This document shows, in pieces, positions 24,329-33,583 of a stretch of 44,958 nucleotides of DNA. The notes beneath the pieces were generated by a model that saw nothing but the letters and a program-made list of their open reading frames with translations, was not told the DNA's origin and ran no database searches. The first letter of the stretch is position 1. The number at the start of each line of letters is the position of its first letter. The translations under genes were made by a program, and so were the position numbers. The stretch is from Ravibacter sp964559125. Its GTDB lineage: Bacteria > Bacteroidota > Bacteroidia > Cytophagales > Spirosomataceae. The stretch is taken from NCBI GenBank assembly GCA_964559125.1, contig CAZLGW010000042.1:1-44958 (forward strand). Reading direction: 5' to 3'.

Positions 24329-24886
24329 ATGAATTTGCAAAAGACGGACGACGGTGATCTGGTCAATTTTCTGAAAGCTGGTAAGCGGCCGGCTTTCGAA
24401 GAGATTTACCGCCGGTATTGGTATAAGCTCTTTGCCATTGCGTATCATCATACGGGCATAAGGGAGGAGGCCGAGGAGATCATCCAGGAAATATTTCTCG
24501 ATCTGTGGAGGAGGCGTGCCGAGACCGGAATCCGGAATCTCGATCTGTACCTCACGATAGCCGTAAAGAACCAGATCTATGATTTTTTCAAGTCGCAACT
24601 CAGTTATCGCAAGTACAGGGAGTACCTTATTTTTAATGAGATTTCAAGGCACTACGGCACTGAAGATATAGTAGGGTTTTCGGAACTGTCGGCAGCGGTG
24701 GAGCATGTCCTGACCCTTTTGCCTGAAAAGAGCGCCGAAGTCTTTAAAAGAAGCAGGTTTGAGAACCAGTCGGTAAAGCAGATTGCGCTGGGGTTGAACC
24801 TGAGCGAGAAGGCGGTGGAGTATCATATCACGAAATCGCTCAGGTTCCTGAGAGAGAACCTCCGGAACTATTATTCGGAGAACTGA
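24329..24886 (+). CDS. ECF sigma-70 factor (FecI-like)
   Basis: At 185 residues this has the two conserved ECF regions. Region 2 runs FEEIYRRYWYKLFAIAYHHTGIREEAEEIIQEIFLDLWRRR and region 4 contains QIALGLNLSEKAVEYHITKSLRFLRENL. It matches the Bacteroides-expansion family of FecI-like sigma factors. The FecR-type anti-sigma gene follows 12 bases downstream, and a SusC with an STN domain follows that. This gives a complete trans-envelope circuit: glycan-loaded SusC signals through FecR to free the sigma factor, which activates the SusC/D operon. Confidence 0.95.
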   Translation: MNLQKTDDGDLVNFLKAGKRPAFEEIYRRYWYKLFAIAYHHTGIREEAEEIIQEIFLDLWRRRAETGIRNLDLYLTIAVKNQIYDFFKSQLSYRKYREYLIFNEISRHYGTEDIVGFSELSAAVEHVLTLLPEKSAEVFKRSRFENQSVKQIALGLNLSEKAVEYHITKSLRFLRENLRNYYSEN

Positions 24887-24898
24887 AAGTTTACAAAA

Positions 24899-25888
24899 AT
24901 GAGAATGGAAGAATTTAACAGACTGCTCAAAAGGTACCTTCAGGGGCAGGCTACGGAAGAGGAGGAAAAGCTGCTGGAAGAGTGGTATAAAAACCAGCCG
25001 GAATTGATCTATCCGGAGATGTCCGGTGCAGACAGAAGTGCATTACAGCAGAGAATATGGAGGAAAATCCGTTTCGGAGCCTGGGGAGCGAAGCCCGTCC
25101 GGAGACTTGTCGCCATATCGGCAGGTATAGCAGCTTCTTTATTACTGGGAATCCTGTGCCTGCGTCCCTCCGGAAACCAGGATGGACCGCAAGCAGAAGC
25201 AGTTTCCGGTCAGAAGCGTTTCGAGATCAGGAACACTACCGGCTCAGACCAGGAGATCATGCTTTCCGACAGCACGATAGTGCTGTTGAAGCAAAACAGT
25301 CATCTGGTATACGAAAACAACTTCAACCAGGAGAGGAGGAAGGTGTTTTTGTACGGGGAGGCTTTTTTCCAGGTGAAAAGGGATGAAATGAAGCCGTTTA
25401 TAGTGTATGCCGGGAGCCTGATCACCGAAGTGCTCGGGACGAGCTTCCGGGTAAGGGAAGACAAGGACAGCAATACGACCGAGGTATCTGTGACGTCGGG
25501 CAAGGTATCGGTTTATACGAACGACCCGCAGATCAAAAGTAAGAAGAACGGTTTCATCCTTACTGCCAATCAGCAGGTAAGCTACAGCAGGGAAACCCAC
25601 TACATCACGACCGGGATAGTAGAGGAGCCGGCGGTCCATATACAGGATGACGTTCAGCTGCCTTCGCTCGATTTCAGGTCGGTACCTCTGCAGGAAGTGT
25701 TACAGGCGCTGACACAGTATTACGGGATAGAATTCGTGATTGCCGATCCGCGTGTAAAGGAATGCGGGATAAACGCAGACCTGACAGGGTTGTCTATGTT
25801 TACACAACTGGAATTGATATGTAAATCTATTGATGCGACATATGAAAGACGCGGCACGGTAGTTTTTATCAACGGAGAAGGCTGCTGA
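24899..25888 (+). CDS. FecR-family anti-sigma factor with DUF4974
   Basis: The 329-residue protein has an N-terminal cytoplasmic helical domain (RLLKRYLQGQATEEEEKLLEEWY), a single membrane helix near 76-94 (LVAISAGIAASLLLGILCL), the periplasmic FecR domain (VLGTSFRVREDKDSNTTEVSV, then SGKVSVYT) and a C-terminal DUF4974 (LDFRSVPLQEVLQALTQYYGIEFVI). The usual partner of the preceding sigma factor, it holds it at the membrane until the STN domain of SusC signals. M3 is an alternative start. The spacing of 12 bases to the sigma gene means one operon. Confidence 0.95.
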   Translation: MRMEEFNRLLKRYLQGQATEEEEKLLEEWYKNQPELIYPEMSGADRSALQQRIWRKIRFGAWGAKPVRRLVAISAGIAASLLLGILCLRPSGNQDGPQAEAVSGQKRFEIRNTTGSDQEIMLSDSTIVLLKQNSHLVYENNFNQERRKVFLYGEAFFQVKRDEMKPFIVYAGSLITEVLGTSFRVREDKDSNTTEVSVTSGKVSVYTNDPQIKSKKNGFILTANQQVSYSRETHYITTGIVEEPAVHIQDDVQLPSLDFRSVPLQEVLQALTQYYGIEFVIADPRVKECGINADLTGLSMFTQLELICKSIDATYERRGTVVFINGEGC

Positions 25889-25926
25889 TAAAAGCCCGCC
25901 CCGCAACTAAATAATTACTTAAAAAA

Positions 25927-25995
25927 GAAACCGGAGATGCCGTTAACATCGCCGGTTTCGGGTACCCCCTTTACAATTCGCGACTGTGGAAGGGG
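25927..25995 (+). promoter_or_regulatory. Two hairpins in the leader of the SusC gene
   Basis: The first hairpin has arms GAAACCGG (25927-25934) and CCGGTTTC (25952-25959), extended by GATG/CATC inside. The second has arms CCCCTT (25966-25971) and AAGGGG (25990-25995). Both lie in the 150-base gap between fecR and susC. On the minus strand the first is followed by a T-run; on the plus strand it is not. They may attenuate or process the message between the regulator genes and the highly expressed susC. Confidence 0.45.
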
Positions 25996-26038
25996 ATAGT
26001 GTTTCCTGTTTTTCAATCTAAAAAACACAGTTAAATCT

Positions 26039-29000
26039 ATGAAAAAAAATGTATCGATTGACAAAACGCTGTGGAAGGTTATGAGAATTACATTATACCA
26101 GCTTCTGCTGATGGCGGTGGGTGTAAGTATTGCCGTGGCCCACAGCAGCGGTGCGCAAAATGTGCTGAGCCGGCAGGTTACGGTCTCTATGGAGCGTGTA
26201 AAGCTGGGGAGCCTCCTTGAAAAGATAGAAAAATCGGCAGCTGTAAAATTTGTATACAGCACCAAGATCAATTCAGGGGAGCAGGTAAGTCTTCACTCTA
26301 TGGGCCGTCCGTTGTCAGAAGTGCTTGATGAGTTGCTGACGCCTTTGCAGATTCGTTACGAGGTGGTTGATTCCAGGATATTACTCAGGAAAGCTCCTTC
26401 CAGGCATGAAGAGGCAGAAAGTCATCATATATCTTTCGAGGAGCCCGACCGGCATATAACCGGGAGAACAATCGATGAAAAGGGTGAAGCCCTGCCTGGT
26501 GTAAACATATTGGTGAAGGGAACACAGCAGGGAACGATCTCCGATGCGTCAGGTGCGTTTGTTCTTACCGTTCCGGATGAAAATGCCGTTTTGGTCTTCT
26601 CGTTTGTCGGCTATGTAACGCAGGAAATTTTGGCCGGAAACATGACGAACATGGAGATAAAGATGCAGGTGGACGAGAAGGATCTGGAAGAATTGGTGGT
26701 AGTCGGATATGGAACCCAGAAGAAAAGTGACCTTACAGGTTCAATCAGCTCGGTATCCAGTGATGAAATCAATGCCTTTCCTGCAACCAACGTATTACAG
26801 GCACTGGCGGGTAGAGCAGCCGGAGTTCATATTACCCAGAATACCGGCGAACCGGGAGGTAGCATGAGTGTGAGGATCCGAGGAACCAACTCTATTCAAG
26901 GAAGTAATGAACCGCTATATGTGGTAGATGGTTTTCCTATCTCGGGAAGTAATCCTACGATCTTGAATAACCTTGACATCGAATCGATTGAAATCCTAAA
27001 AGACGCCTCTGCCACAGCTATTTATGGCTCAAGGGGTGCCAACGGTGTCGTCTTGATCACTACGAAAAGCGGGAATGCCGGATTTTCATCCGTTAGTCTG
27101 GAGTCCAATTTGGCTTTCCAGTCGATCAGGAGAAAGATGGACATGATGAATGCCCGGGAATATGCCCAGTTCTACAATATAGTAGCCAAGAACGATGGCT
27201 GGGGCAGCGCTTTCAGCGATAGTGAGATCAATGCGCTGGGCGAAGGTTTTGACTGGCAGGATTTTGTATTTCGCGACAATGCACCACTCCACAACCACAA
27301 TCTGACATTCAGAGGGGGTAACTCCACGACTCAATATTCCCTCTCCGGTTCCATTTACAACGAAGAAGGTATCATTGAAAATAGTGGATATGATCGTTAT
27401 TCGTTCCGGTCCAATATCAGTCATAAGGTAAGTGATAAAATCAAGGTAAACGGAAGTGTGGTGCTTGCCAGTATCAAACAGGAGAACCAAAGTAGCAGTG
27501 GTGGTGGACGGGGTACATCACTGATTTCCGGAGCGCTCTACGCATTTCCCACTGTTACACCCCGTAACGACGATGGAAGCTGGCGCAATCTAAAGACCCT
27601 CTACCACTGGTCGCCGGAAATCAACAATCCGGCGTTGATGATCTATGAGACACGTTCCAACGTCCGTTCAAATAAAGTACTGGCTAATGCTTCTATAGAA
27701 TACAACCCGATAAAAGATTTAACCATTAAAATCATGGGGGGTATTGAGAACAGCGATGACCGGAGTGATTTTTATCGGACAAACAACTACATAGGATCGA
27801 ATGCAAATGCCAGTGTTTCTACAACACAATTTCGAAGTTTACTGAATGAAAATACCATTGCATATACAAAAAGCGTTGGAAAACACCGGTTTTCAGGTCT
27901 GGTAGGTTTTACCTATCAGGACTTTCTGTCCACTTCTCTGAGTGCCAGCGGCACCGATTTTCTAAGCGACGTGACTGAATCATACGATCTCGCTGCATCC
28001 TCCGTGCCAGGTATACCGGGATCGGGCTATTCTCTTTCAGTTGTAGTGTCCGGTTTAGGAAGACTAAATTACAATTATAACGACAAGTATCTCGCGACCA
28101 TTAATTTCAGGGCAGACGGTTCGTCTAAATACAGCGATGGCAATAAATGGGGATATTTCCCCTCCGGATCACTGGCCTGGAGGATCTCCAATGAGGAATT
28201 TTTCGGCGATAACGGTTTTATTACAGACTTGAAATTCCGTGCCGGTTGGGGACAAACCGGTAGTCAGGCGATTGGGGCTTATGCAACCCTGAACAGACTT
28301 TCCACAGGCAAAACCGTATTGGGCAAACAATATCATACTTATTTTGCCCCCGGGACCAACCTTCCCGGAGACCTGAAATGGGAAACCACAGGACAAACCA
28401 ATATTGGTATGGACCTGGCTGTCTGGAATAACAGAATACGTATCACTGCGGATTTTTATAACAAGAAAACCAAAGATGTTCTCAATTCAGTACCGCTGCC
28501 ACCATCCGGAGGATTCAGAACTACAATTGATAACATCGGCGTTATCACCAACAGAGGATTGGAGCTGGAAGTAGGCGCTGATGTCTTCTCGGGGGCTTTC
28601 AAGTGGACTTTGGATGGTAATATTGCTTTCAATAAAAGCCGGGTTGAAAAGTTATACAAAGGGCAGGATATCCTCGGCTCATTTATTAATGTGACACTGA
28701 TCAATGACCATTTCAATATCCTTAGGGAAGGTGAAGAGTTTGGCGTGTTCTACGGATATCTGGAAGATGGTTATGATGAATCTGGCCGGCTCGGTAAATA
28801 CAAGGATCTCAACGGAGATGGAGTGATTAATGTGCAGGATAAAGTGGTCATCGGAAACCCTAATCCGGATTTTATCTATGGCCTGAACTCTGCGATTTCC
28901 TTTAAGAATTTCGAATTTACCATATTTCTGCAGGGTACCTATGGCAACGACATTTTCAACCTTGCCGGCCTGAACAATACGTTGGATGTAGGATTTGGAG

Positions 29001-29365
29001 GCAATATGCCGCGGGAAATACTGTACGACCACTGGACGCCGGAGAACCCCAATGCAAAATATCCTATTCCCAGCCGTACCAACCAGGTCCGGGTATCTGA
29101 CCGATTCGTCGAAGACGGGTCATTCCTCCGGTTCAGAAATATTCAGTTAGGCTATAATTTCCCACTCAGCAAATGGGGTGCTTCCGGTATTAAAAATCTA
29201 TACGTGTTTGCCGGTGGTAAGAACCTGATCACTTTTACCAGGTATTCCCGATGGGATCCGGAAGTGAACTCCCTGGGTGGCGCCAGCTCTATCAACCTGG
29301 GAATTGATTACCATAGCTACCCCGTCAACAAATCAATCAACTTCGGAATCCGGGCAGATTTTTAA
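26039..29365 (+). CDS. SusC/RagA-family TonB-dependent receptor with STN signalling domain
   Basis: The 1108-residue protein has a signal peptide, a secretin/TonB short N-terminal (STN) domain (about 40-115: VSMERVKLGSLLEKIEKS...ILLRK), a carboxypeptidase-like regulatory domain (ITGRTIDEKGEALPGVNILVKGT), a plug with the SusC signature VVVGYGTQKKSDLTGSI and LKDASATAIYGSRGANGVVLITTK, and a beta-barrel ending in Phe (GIRADF). It imports oligosaccharides through the outer membrane using TonB energy. The STN domain is the part that contacts FecR, matching the fecI/fecR genes directly upstream. The SusD gene follows 19 bases downstream. Confidence 0.97.
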   Translation: MKKNVSIDKTLWKVMRITLYQLLLMAVGVSIAVAHSSGAQNVLSRQVTVSMERVKLGSLLEKIEKSAAVKFVYSTKINSGEQVSLHSMGRPLSEVLDELLTPLQIRYEVVDSRILLRKAPSRHEEAESHHISFEEPDRHITGRTIDEKGEALPGVNILVKGTQQGTISDASGAFVLTVPDENAVLVFSFVGYVTQEILAGNMTNMEIKMQVDEKDLEELVVVGYGTQKKSDLTGSISSVSSDEINAFPATNVLQALAGRAAGVHITQNTGEPGGSMSVRIRGTNSIQGSNEPLYVVDGFPISGSNPTILNNLDIESIEILKDASATAIYGSRGANGVVLITTKSGNAGFSSVSLESNLAFQSIRRKMDMMNAREYAQFYNIVAKNDGWGSAFSDSEINALGEGFDWQDFVFRDNAPLHNHNLTFRGGNSTTQYSLSGSIYNEEGIIENSGYDRYSFRSNISHKVSDKIKVNGSVVLASIKQENQSSSGGGRGTSLISGALYAFPTVTPRNDDGSWRNLKTLYHWSPEINNPALMIYETRSNVRSNKVLANASIEYNPIKDLTIKIMGGIENSDDRSDFYRTNNYIGSNANASVSTTQFRSLLNENTIAYTKSVGKHRFSGLVGFTYQDFLSTSLSASGTDFLSDVTESYDLAASSVPGIPGSGYSLSVVVSGLGRLNYNYNDKYLATINFRADGSSKYSDGNKWGYFPSGSLAWRISNEEFFGDNGFITDLKFRAGWGQTGSQAIGAYATLNRLSTGKTVLGKQYHTYFAPGTNLPGDLKWETTGQTNIGMDLAVWNNRIRITADFYNKKTKDVLNSVPLPPSGGFRTTIDNIGVITNRGLELEVGADVFSGAFKWTLDGNIAFNKSRVEKLYKGQDILGSFINVTLINDHFNILREGEEFGVFYGYLEDGYDESGRLGKYKDLNGDGVINVQDKVVIGNPNPDFIYGLNSAISFKNFEFTIFLQGTYGNDIFNLAGLNNTLDVGFGGNMPREILYDHWTPENPNAKYPIPSRTNQVRVSDRFVEDGSFLRFRNIQLGYNFPLSKWGASGIKNLYVFAGGKNLITFTRYSRWDPEVNSLGGASSINLGIDYHSYPVNKSINFGIRADF

Positions 29366-29384
29366 TGAAAGAAATACAAGAGAT

Positions 29385-30827
29385 ATGAAAAAGATATTTA
29401 CCATAGCCACGGTTTCGTTCCTCATATTCGCATGTAAGGATATATTAACCGAATCTCCAAAAGCCATTGTCGTAGAACGATTTTATCAGAACGCCAACGA
29501 TCTGGAAACGGCAGTAAACTCCATATTCGCACCGTTACGAGCTTACAACTGTTTCGGGGCATTGTATCCATGGCAGACTGAAATTTACAGTGATTTCCAA
29601 CTGGGGCGGGGCAGTTATGCAGTCCTGAATGACTATCAGGGTTTGGATAATACCAATGTGACCAGAATCAGTCAGATGTGGAACGAGTTTTACCTGGCCA
29701 TCCGAAATGCAAATCTGGTGATCGCTAATGCAGATAAAGCCGTCCATGCAACACCGGCAGAAATTGCTAAGTATGTTGGCGAAGCACGCTTTCTACGGGC
29801 ATTTAGCTATTTTTGTATAATACCTTATCTGGGTAAACTGCCCATCCGGACAGAGGAAAACATAAGCAGCACCGAGGTACCCCTCAGTAATTCGGAAGCA
29901 GTCTTTTCTCTGATCATCGACGACCTGACTTTCGCAGAACAAAATCTGCCTGAAACAGCATCCGTACCCGGACGACCTACCAAATGGGCTGCCAAAGCAG
30001 CATTGTCGCACGTTCATTTTTACCGCAACGAATATCAGGTTGCCAGGACGAAAGCTGCAGAAATTATTAGTTCAAATGCATTCTCATTGGTAGAGGTTAA
30101 AACTGCGGATGACTGGCAGAAACTCTACGGTCCTACGGTCGTTACCACTCCGGAAGAAATCTTTTATATCAAAAATAGCCAGGAGTCAGGGTGGAGTTAT
30201 GTCGAATTCTTACATCATCCAGCTGATCCTTATTACAATGGCCGGGGATTGTTCGCTTGTTATATGGACACGGTTTTTCTGTCAAAGCGTTGGAATGCCT
30301 GGGATCGGAATGATCTGCGTAAACAACTGTACTATCCATGGGAATTTGGACTGGGACAACATACCATGCTAAACAATAAATTCATGGATGCCGCAAACAT
30401 TGGCGCAGGGGCAAACGACTATCCTTTTTACCGCTACGCAGATATCCTCCTGATTTATTCCGAAGCTGAAGCAAGGGTGAATAATTCGCCCAATGCGGAT
30501 GCCATTGAGAAGCTGAATATGATTCATCGTAGGGCATACGGATATCCTCCCAACCAACAAAGCCCGGTTGATTTTACGCAAGCTGATTTTCCCGACCTCG
30601 ATACTTTCCTGGAAAAGGTGATTTTGGAGCGTGCTTATGAATCCTATTACGAAGGCGGTAAGCGCTGGCTCGACTTACTAAGGTTAGGAAGAGATTATAC
30701 CCGACAGGTCGTTCGGGAAGTACATGGCAAGGAGATAGCCGAACGTCATTTCTTGTGGCCATTACCATCGGTAGAAATAGACCTCAACGATGCGATAAGC
30801 GAAACCGAACAAAATCCGGGATATTGA
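29385..30827 (+). CDS. SusD/RagB-family surface glycan-binding lipoprotein
   Basis: I place the start at ATG 29385, giving a short lipoprotein signal with FACKD (Cys about residue 17). The open frame extending upstream overlaps susC and has no signal. The 480-residue protein shows SusD landmarks: MWNEFYLAIRNANLVI, the TPR-like RFLRAFSYF, KWAAKAALSHVHFYRNEY, and the C-terminal block YRYADILLIYSEAEARVN ... ERAYESYYEGGKRWLDLLRLG. SusD lids the SusC barrel and binds the glycan outside the cell. It is 19 bases after susC, thus in the same operon. Confidence 0.96.
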   Translation: MKKIFTIATVSFLIFACKDILTESPKAIVVERFYQNANDLETAVNSIFAPLRAYNCFGALYPWQTEIYSDFQLGRGSYAVLNDYQGLDNTNVTRISQMWNEFYLAIRNANLVIANADKAVHATPAEIAKYVGEARFLRAFSYFCIIPYLGKLPIRTEENISSTEVPLSNSEAVFSLIIDDLTFAEQNLPETASVPGRPTKWAAKAALSHVHFYRNEYQVARTKAAEIISSNAFSLVEVKTADDWQKLYGPTVVTTPEEIFYIKNSQESGWSYVEFLHHPADPYYNGRGLFACYMDTVFLSKRWNAWDRNDLRKQLYYPWEFGLGQHTMLNNKFMDAANIGAGANDYPFYRYADILLIYSEAEARVNNSPNADAIEKLNMIHRRAYGYPPNQQSPVDFTQADFPDLDTFLEKVILERAYESYYEGGKRWLDLLRLGRDYTRQVVREVHGKEIAERHFLWPLPSVEIDLNDAISETEQNPGY

Positions 30828-30929
30828 GTCGACATTGCTCAAAAACATTTTGGGACAACTGCGGGCGTAGTATGTACCTAAATAATGATATTCATTTCGC
30901 CAATTCCCTTTTTACAACCTAGACCAGCA

Positions 30930-33575
30930 ATGCGTAAGATATTAGTTGTTATTTCAGTTTTCTTATGGTTCAATTGTACTTCCGACAAATCCTCGGAAAA
31001 TCACCAAAAACCCGATTTAAACAGATTTGAGATTGAAGTGGTTGTCGATGAGCTAAACCAGCCCATGTCGATGGACGTATTGAAGGACGGCAGAATACTG
31101 ATTGCCGAGAAGGAAGGAGCCATTAAGCTTTACGATCCCGATGACAATTCCGTACGGGAAATTGGTAAAATCGAGGTCAATTCCCGCTTCAGCGTGCCCT
31201 ACACTACATCAGGAGGCCCCCATGACGCCGATGACGGAATGCACGGTATTGTTGCGGACCCGGATTTTGAAAAGAATGGCTATATCTATTTTTATTATTC
31301 ACCGGCCACTGAGGCGTCCAAAAGTGAAATCGCACGATATAAATGGGATGGTGAAAAAATTGATCTGTCATCTAAAAATGTCTACCTCGAGTGGGAAACC
31401 CAACGCAACAGGTGTTGCCACTGGGGCGGTGGGATGATTTTTGACAAAGACCGCAACTTACTGATCTCTGTTGGTGACAATTCCAGCTTCAATCTCAAGA
31501 CTGAGGACGGCGATTCACGCCGTACCTCTGGAAATACGAACGATTTACGCGGATCCATTCTTCGGCTCAAACCTGAGCAGGATGGCAGCTATTCCATCCC
31601 CAAAGGAAATTTGTTCGAAAAAGGGATAGAAGGAACCAGGTCTGAAATCTACATCATGGGGGTGCGCAATCCGTGGCGACTGACTATGGATAGTAAAACA
31701 GGCTGGATATACTGGGGGGAAGTTGGACCAAGCCTTGATGAATTCAATATGGCCAAGGAAGCCGGCTATTATGGCTGGCCGTTTTTTATCGGCAATAATG
31801 AAAAATCTCTGAACATTGAGACCCAATATGATACGTCCCGCATTATCAATGATTCACCGTACAACACGGGATTGAGGGAATTACCGGTTCCACCTATACC
31901 AGCATTAGCATGGTATGACCGGAATCCGTCGGTGGATTTTCCTATACCTGGAAGCGGAAGCCTGAGCGCTGTGGGCGGTCCGGTTTACAGGGTAAAAGAT
32001 TTCGCCAAAGCCAAGAGGGCATTTCCGGCTTATTACGACGGGAAGTGGTTTATCACCGATTATGTGCGGGGATGGATACTGGTGATGGAACTGGACGAGG
32101 ATGGTAATTTCGTGTCGATGGAGGAATTTATGCCAGAGGGTACATTTAAGGGTATCAACGATATGGATTTCGGCAAGGATGGTGACTTATACGTCCTGCA
32201 ATACGGCCATGAATCCTATAAGCCGTGGTCCAAAGAAGCCAAACTCTTCAGAATAAAATTCAACAACGGCAATAGGCCCCCCATCGCAAGGGCCAGTACA
32301 AACGGGGTGTCGGGGCCACTGCCACAGGATATTGAATTGAGTTCGAAGGGGACAATTGATTACGATAACAATATAAAAAGTTACCGGTGGTCTATTTTAC
32401 CGGAAGAAGGGGTGTCCTGGAAATTACAGAGCGATAACGCGGTAGTGAATATTCAGAAACCTGGTGTATATCGCGCTGTACTGGAAGTCACCGACTTCGG
32501 AAATGCAACCGACACCGATACAGTAGAGATTATTGCGGGCAACGTACCTCCTGTTATAAATGTCGACTTCAAAGGCTCAAACCGGAGTATGTACTTCCCG
32601 GGTGACCGTATCCCGTATTCGGTGGTGGTCACCGACCATGAAGATGGTGAAATCGATAGCAGGCGTGTGAATATCTGGGCAGATTTCCTGCCTGATATTC
32701 ATAACCTGAACGAATTCGTCGATACGCTGAAAGCTGAAAACACGAAATTGTCTGCCAAATCCCTCATCGGAAGGCAACTGATGCGGAAATACAACTGCTT
32801 CCTGTGCCATACCATGGACAGAATGGCGGCAGGTCCCCCTTATTTTGAAGTGCGGAATAAGTACATGCACCTGGATAACGTCTATCAATACCTTTCCGGA
32901 AAAATCATCAAAGGAAGTACAGGCGTCTGGGGGCAAGCGGAGATGCCGGCTCATCCGACGATTTCCGAAGAAGAGGCTGAAAGCATCGTTGATTACATTT
33001 TGAATGTGTTTGATGCCGACCAGGTGGCGCGTTCACTCCCCTTATCCGGAGAAATTGTAGTTCCGGATACAGAAAATCCGGGTTATCTCATTTTCAAAGC
33101 TGCTTATTCGGATAATGGCTTCCAGGATCTTCCCTCCATAAAGACGGTTCGTATTAACGTGTTGAACAATCACCGGATCTATATGACAGCTGTGGATACC
33201 GTCAGCGGGATGCGGAATTATATACCTCATTTTAAACAAAAACTAACTCTGATCCCGAATAACAACCTGGCTTCGGTAGGTATTTACGACCTGGACTTAT
33301 CGGGCGTGAAAAAAATCGGGGTGGAGTTGATCGGTCAGAAGAAAGAAGCGCCCATCGATTGGGAACTTTTCATCAAGACCGGCAAACAGGGAACAACGGA
33401 GGTATTAGCCAAGCAAAAACTGGATCAGTTGCCCAAAGGTGCGGATGCGAATATCAGGGTTATCGAGATTCGTCCGGTATCGGGCCAAAGAGATTTGTAT
33501 CTCGAATTCAGATGCGAAGAAGGAAAATCTTATGAAACAAGTTTTGAATTGAGAAGTATCATTTTTTATAATTAA
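30930..33575 (+). CDS. PQQ-type sugar dehydrogenase fused to cytochrome c and C-terminal beta-domain
   Basis: I place the start at ATG 30930, giving lipobox FNC (Cys about 17). The 881-residue protein begins with a glucose/sorbosone dehydrogenase propeller (LNQPMSMDVLKDGRILIAEKEG, GMHGIVADPDFEKNGYIYFYYSP, RNRCCHWGGGMIFD, GNTNDLRGSILRL, GVRNPWRL). A PKD-like region (about 465-560), a cytochrome c domain with heme motif C623-F-L-C-H627 and distal Met in AEMPAHP, and a carbohydrate-binding-like C-terminal domain follow. It is anchored in the outer or inner membrane and would oxidise a sugar and pass electrons to heme c. It is located in a SusC/D locus, 103 bases after susD. Confidence 0.88.
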   Translation: MRKILVVISVFLWFNCTSDKSSENHQKPDLNRFEIEVVVDELNQPMSMDVLKDGRILIAEKEGAIKLYDPDDNSVREIGKIEVNSRFSVPYTTSGGPHDADDGMHGIVADPDFEKNGYIYFYYSPATEASKSEIARYKWDGEKIDLSSKNVYLEWETQRNRCCHWGGGMIFDKDRNLLISVGDNSSFNLKTEDGDSRRTSGNTNDLRGSILRLKPEQDGSYSIPKGNLFEKGIEGTRSEIYIMGVRNPWRLTMDSKTGWIYWGEVGPSLDEFNMAKEAGYYGWPFFIGNNEKSLNIETQYDTSRIINDSPYNTGLRELPVPPIPALAWYDRNPSVDFPIPGSGSLSAVGGPVYRVKDFAKAKRAFPAYYDGKWFITDYVRGWILVMELDEDGNFVSMEEFMPEGTFKGINDMDFGKDGDLYVLQYGHESYKPWSKEAKLFRIKFNNGNRPPIARASTNGVSGPLPQDIELSSKGTIDYDNNIKSYRWSILPEEGVSWKLQSDNAVVNIQKPGVYRAVLEVTDFGNATDTDTVEIIAGNVPPVINVDFKGSNRSMYFPGDRIPYSVVVTDHEDGEIDSRRVNIWADFLPDIHNLNEFVDTLKAENTKLSAKSLIGRQLMRKYNCFLCHTMDRMAAGPPYFEVRNKYMHLDNVYQYLSGKIIKGSTGVWGQAEMPAHPTISEEEAESIVDYILNVFDADQVARSLPLSGEIVVPDTENPGYLIFKAAYSDNGFQDLPSIKTVRINVLNNHRIYMTAVDTVSGMRNYIPHFKQKLTLIPNNNLASVGIYDLDLSGVKKIGVELIGQKKEAPIDWELFIKTGKQGTTEVLAKQKLDQLPKGADANIRVIEIRPVSGQRDLYLEFRCEEGKSYETSFELRSIIFYN

Positions 33576-33583
33576 AAAGCAAT

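Noticed and set aside
29277..29384. Upstream extension of the SusD frame
   Set aside because: It lies inside the end of susC and would bury the lipoprotein signal that begins at 29385.
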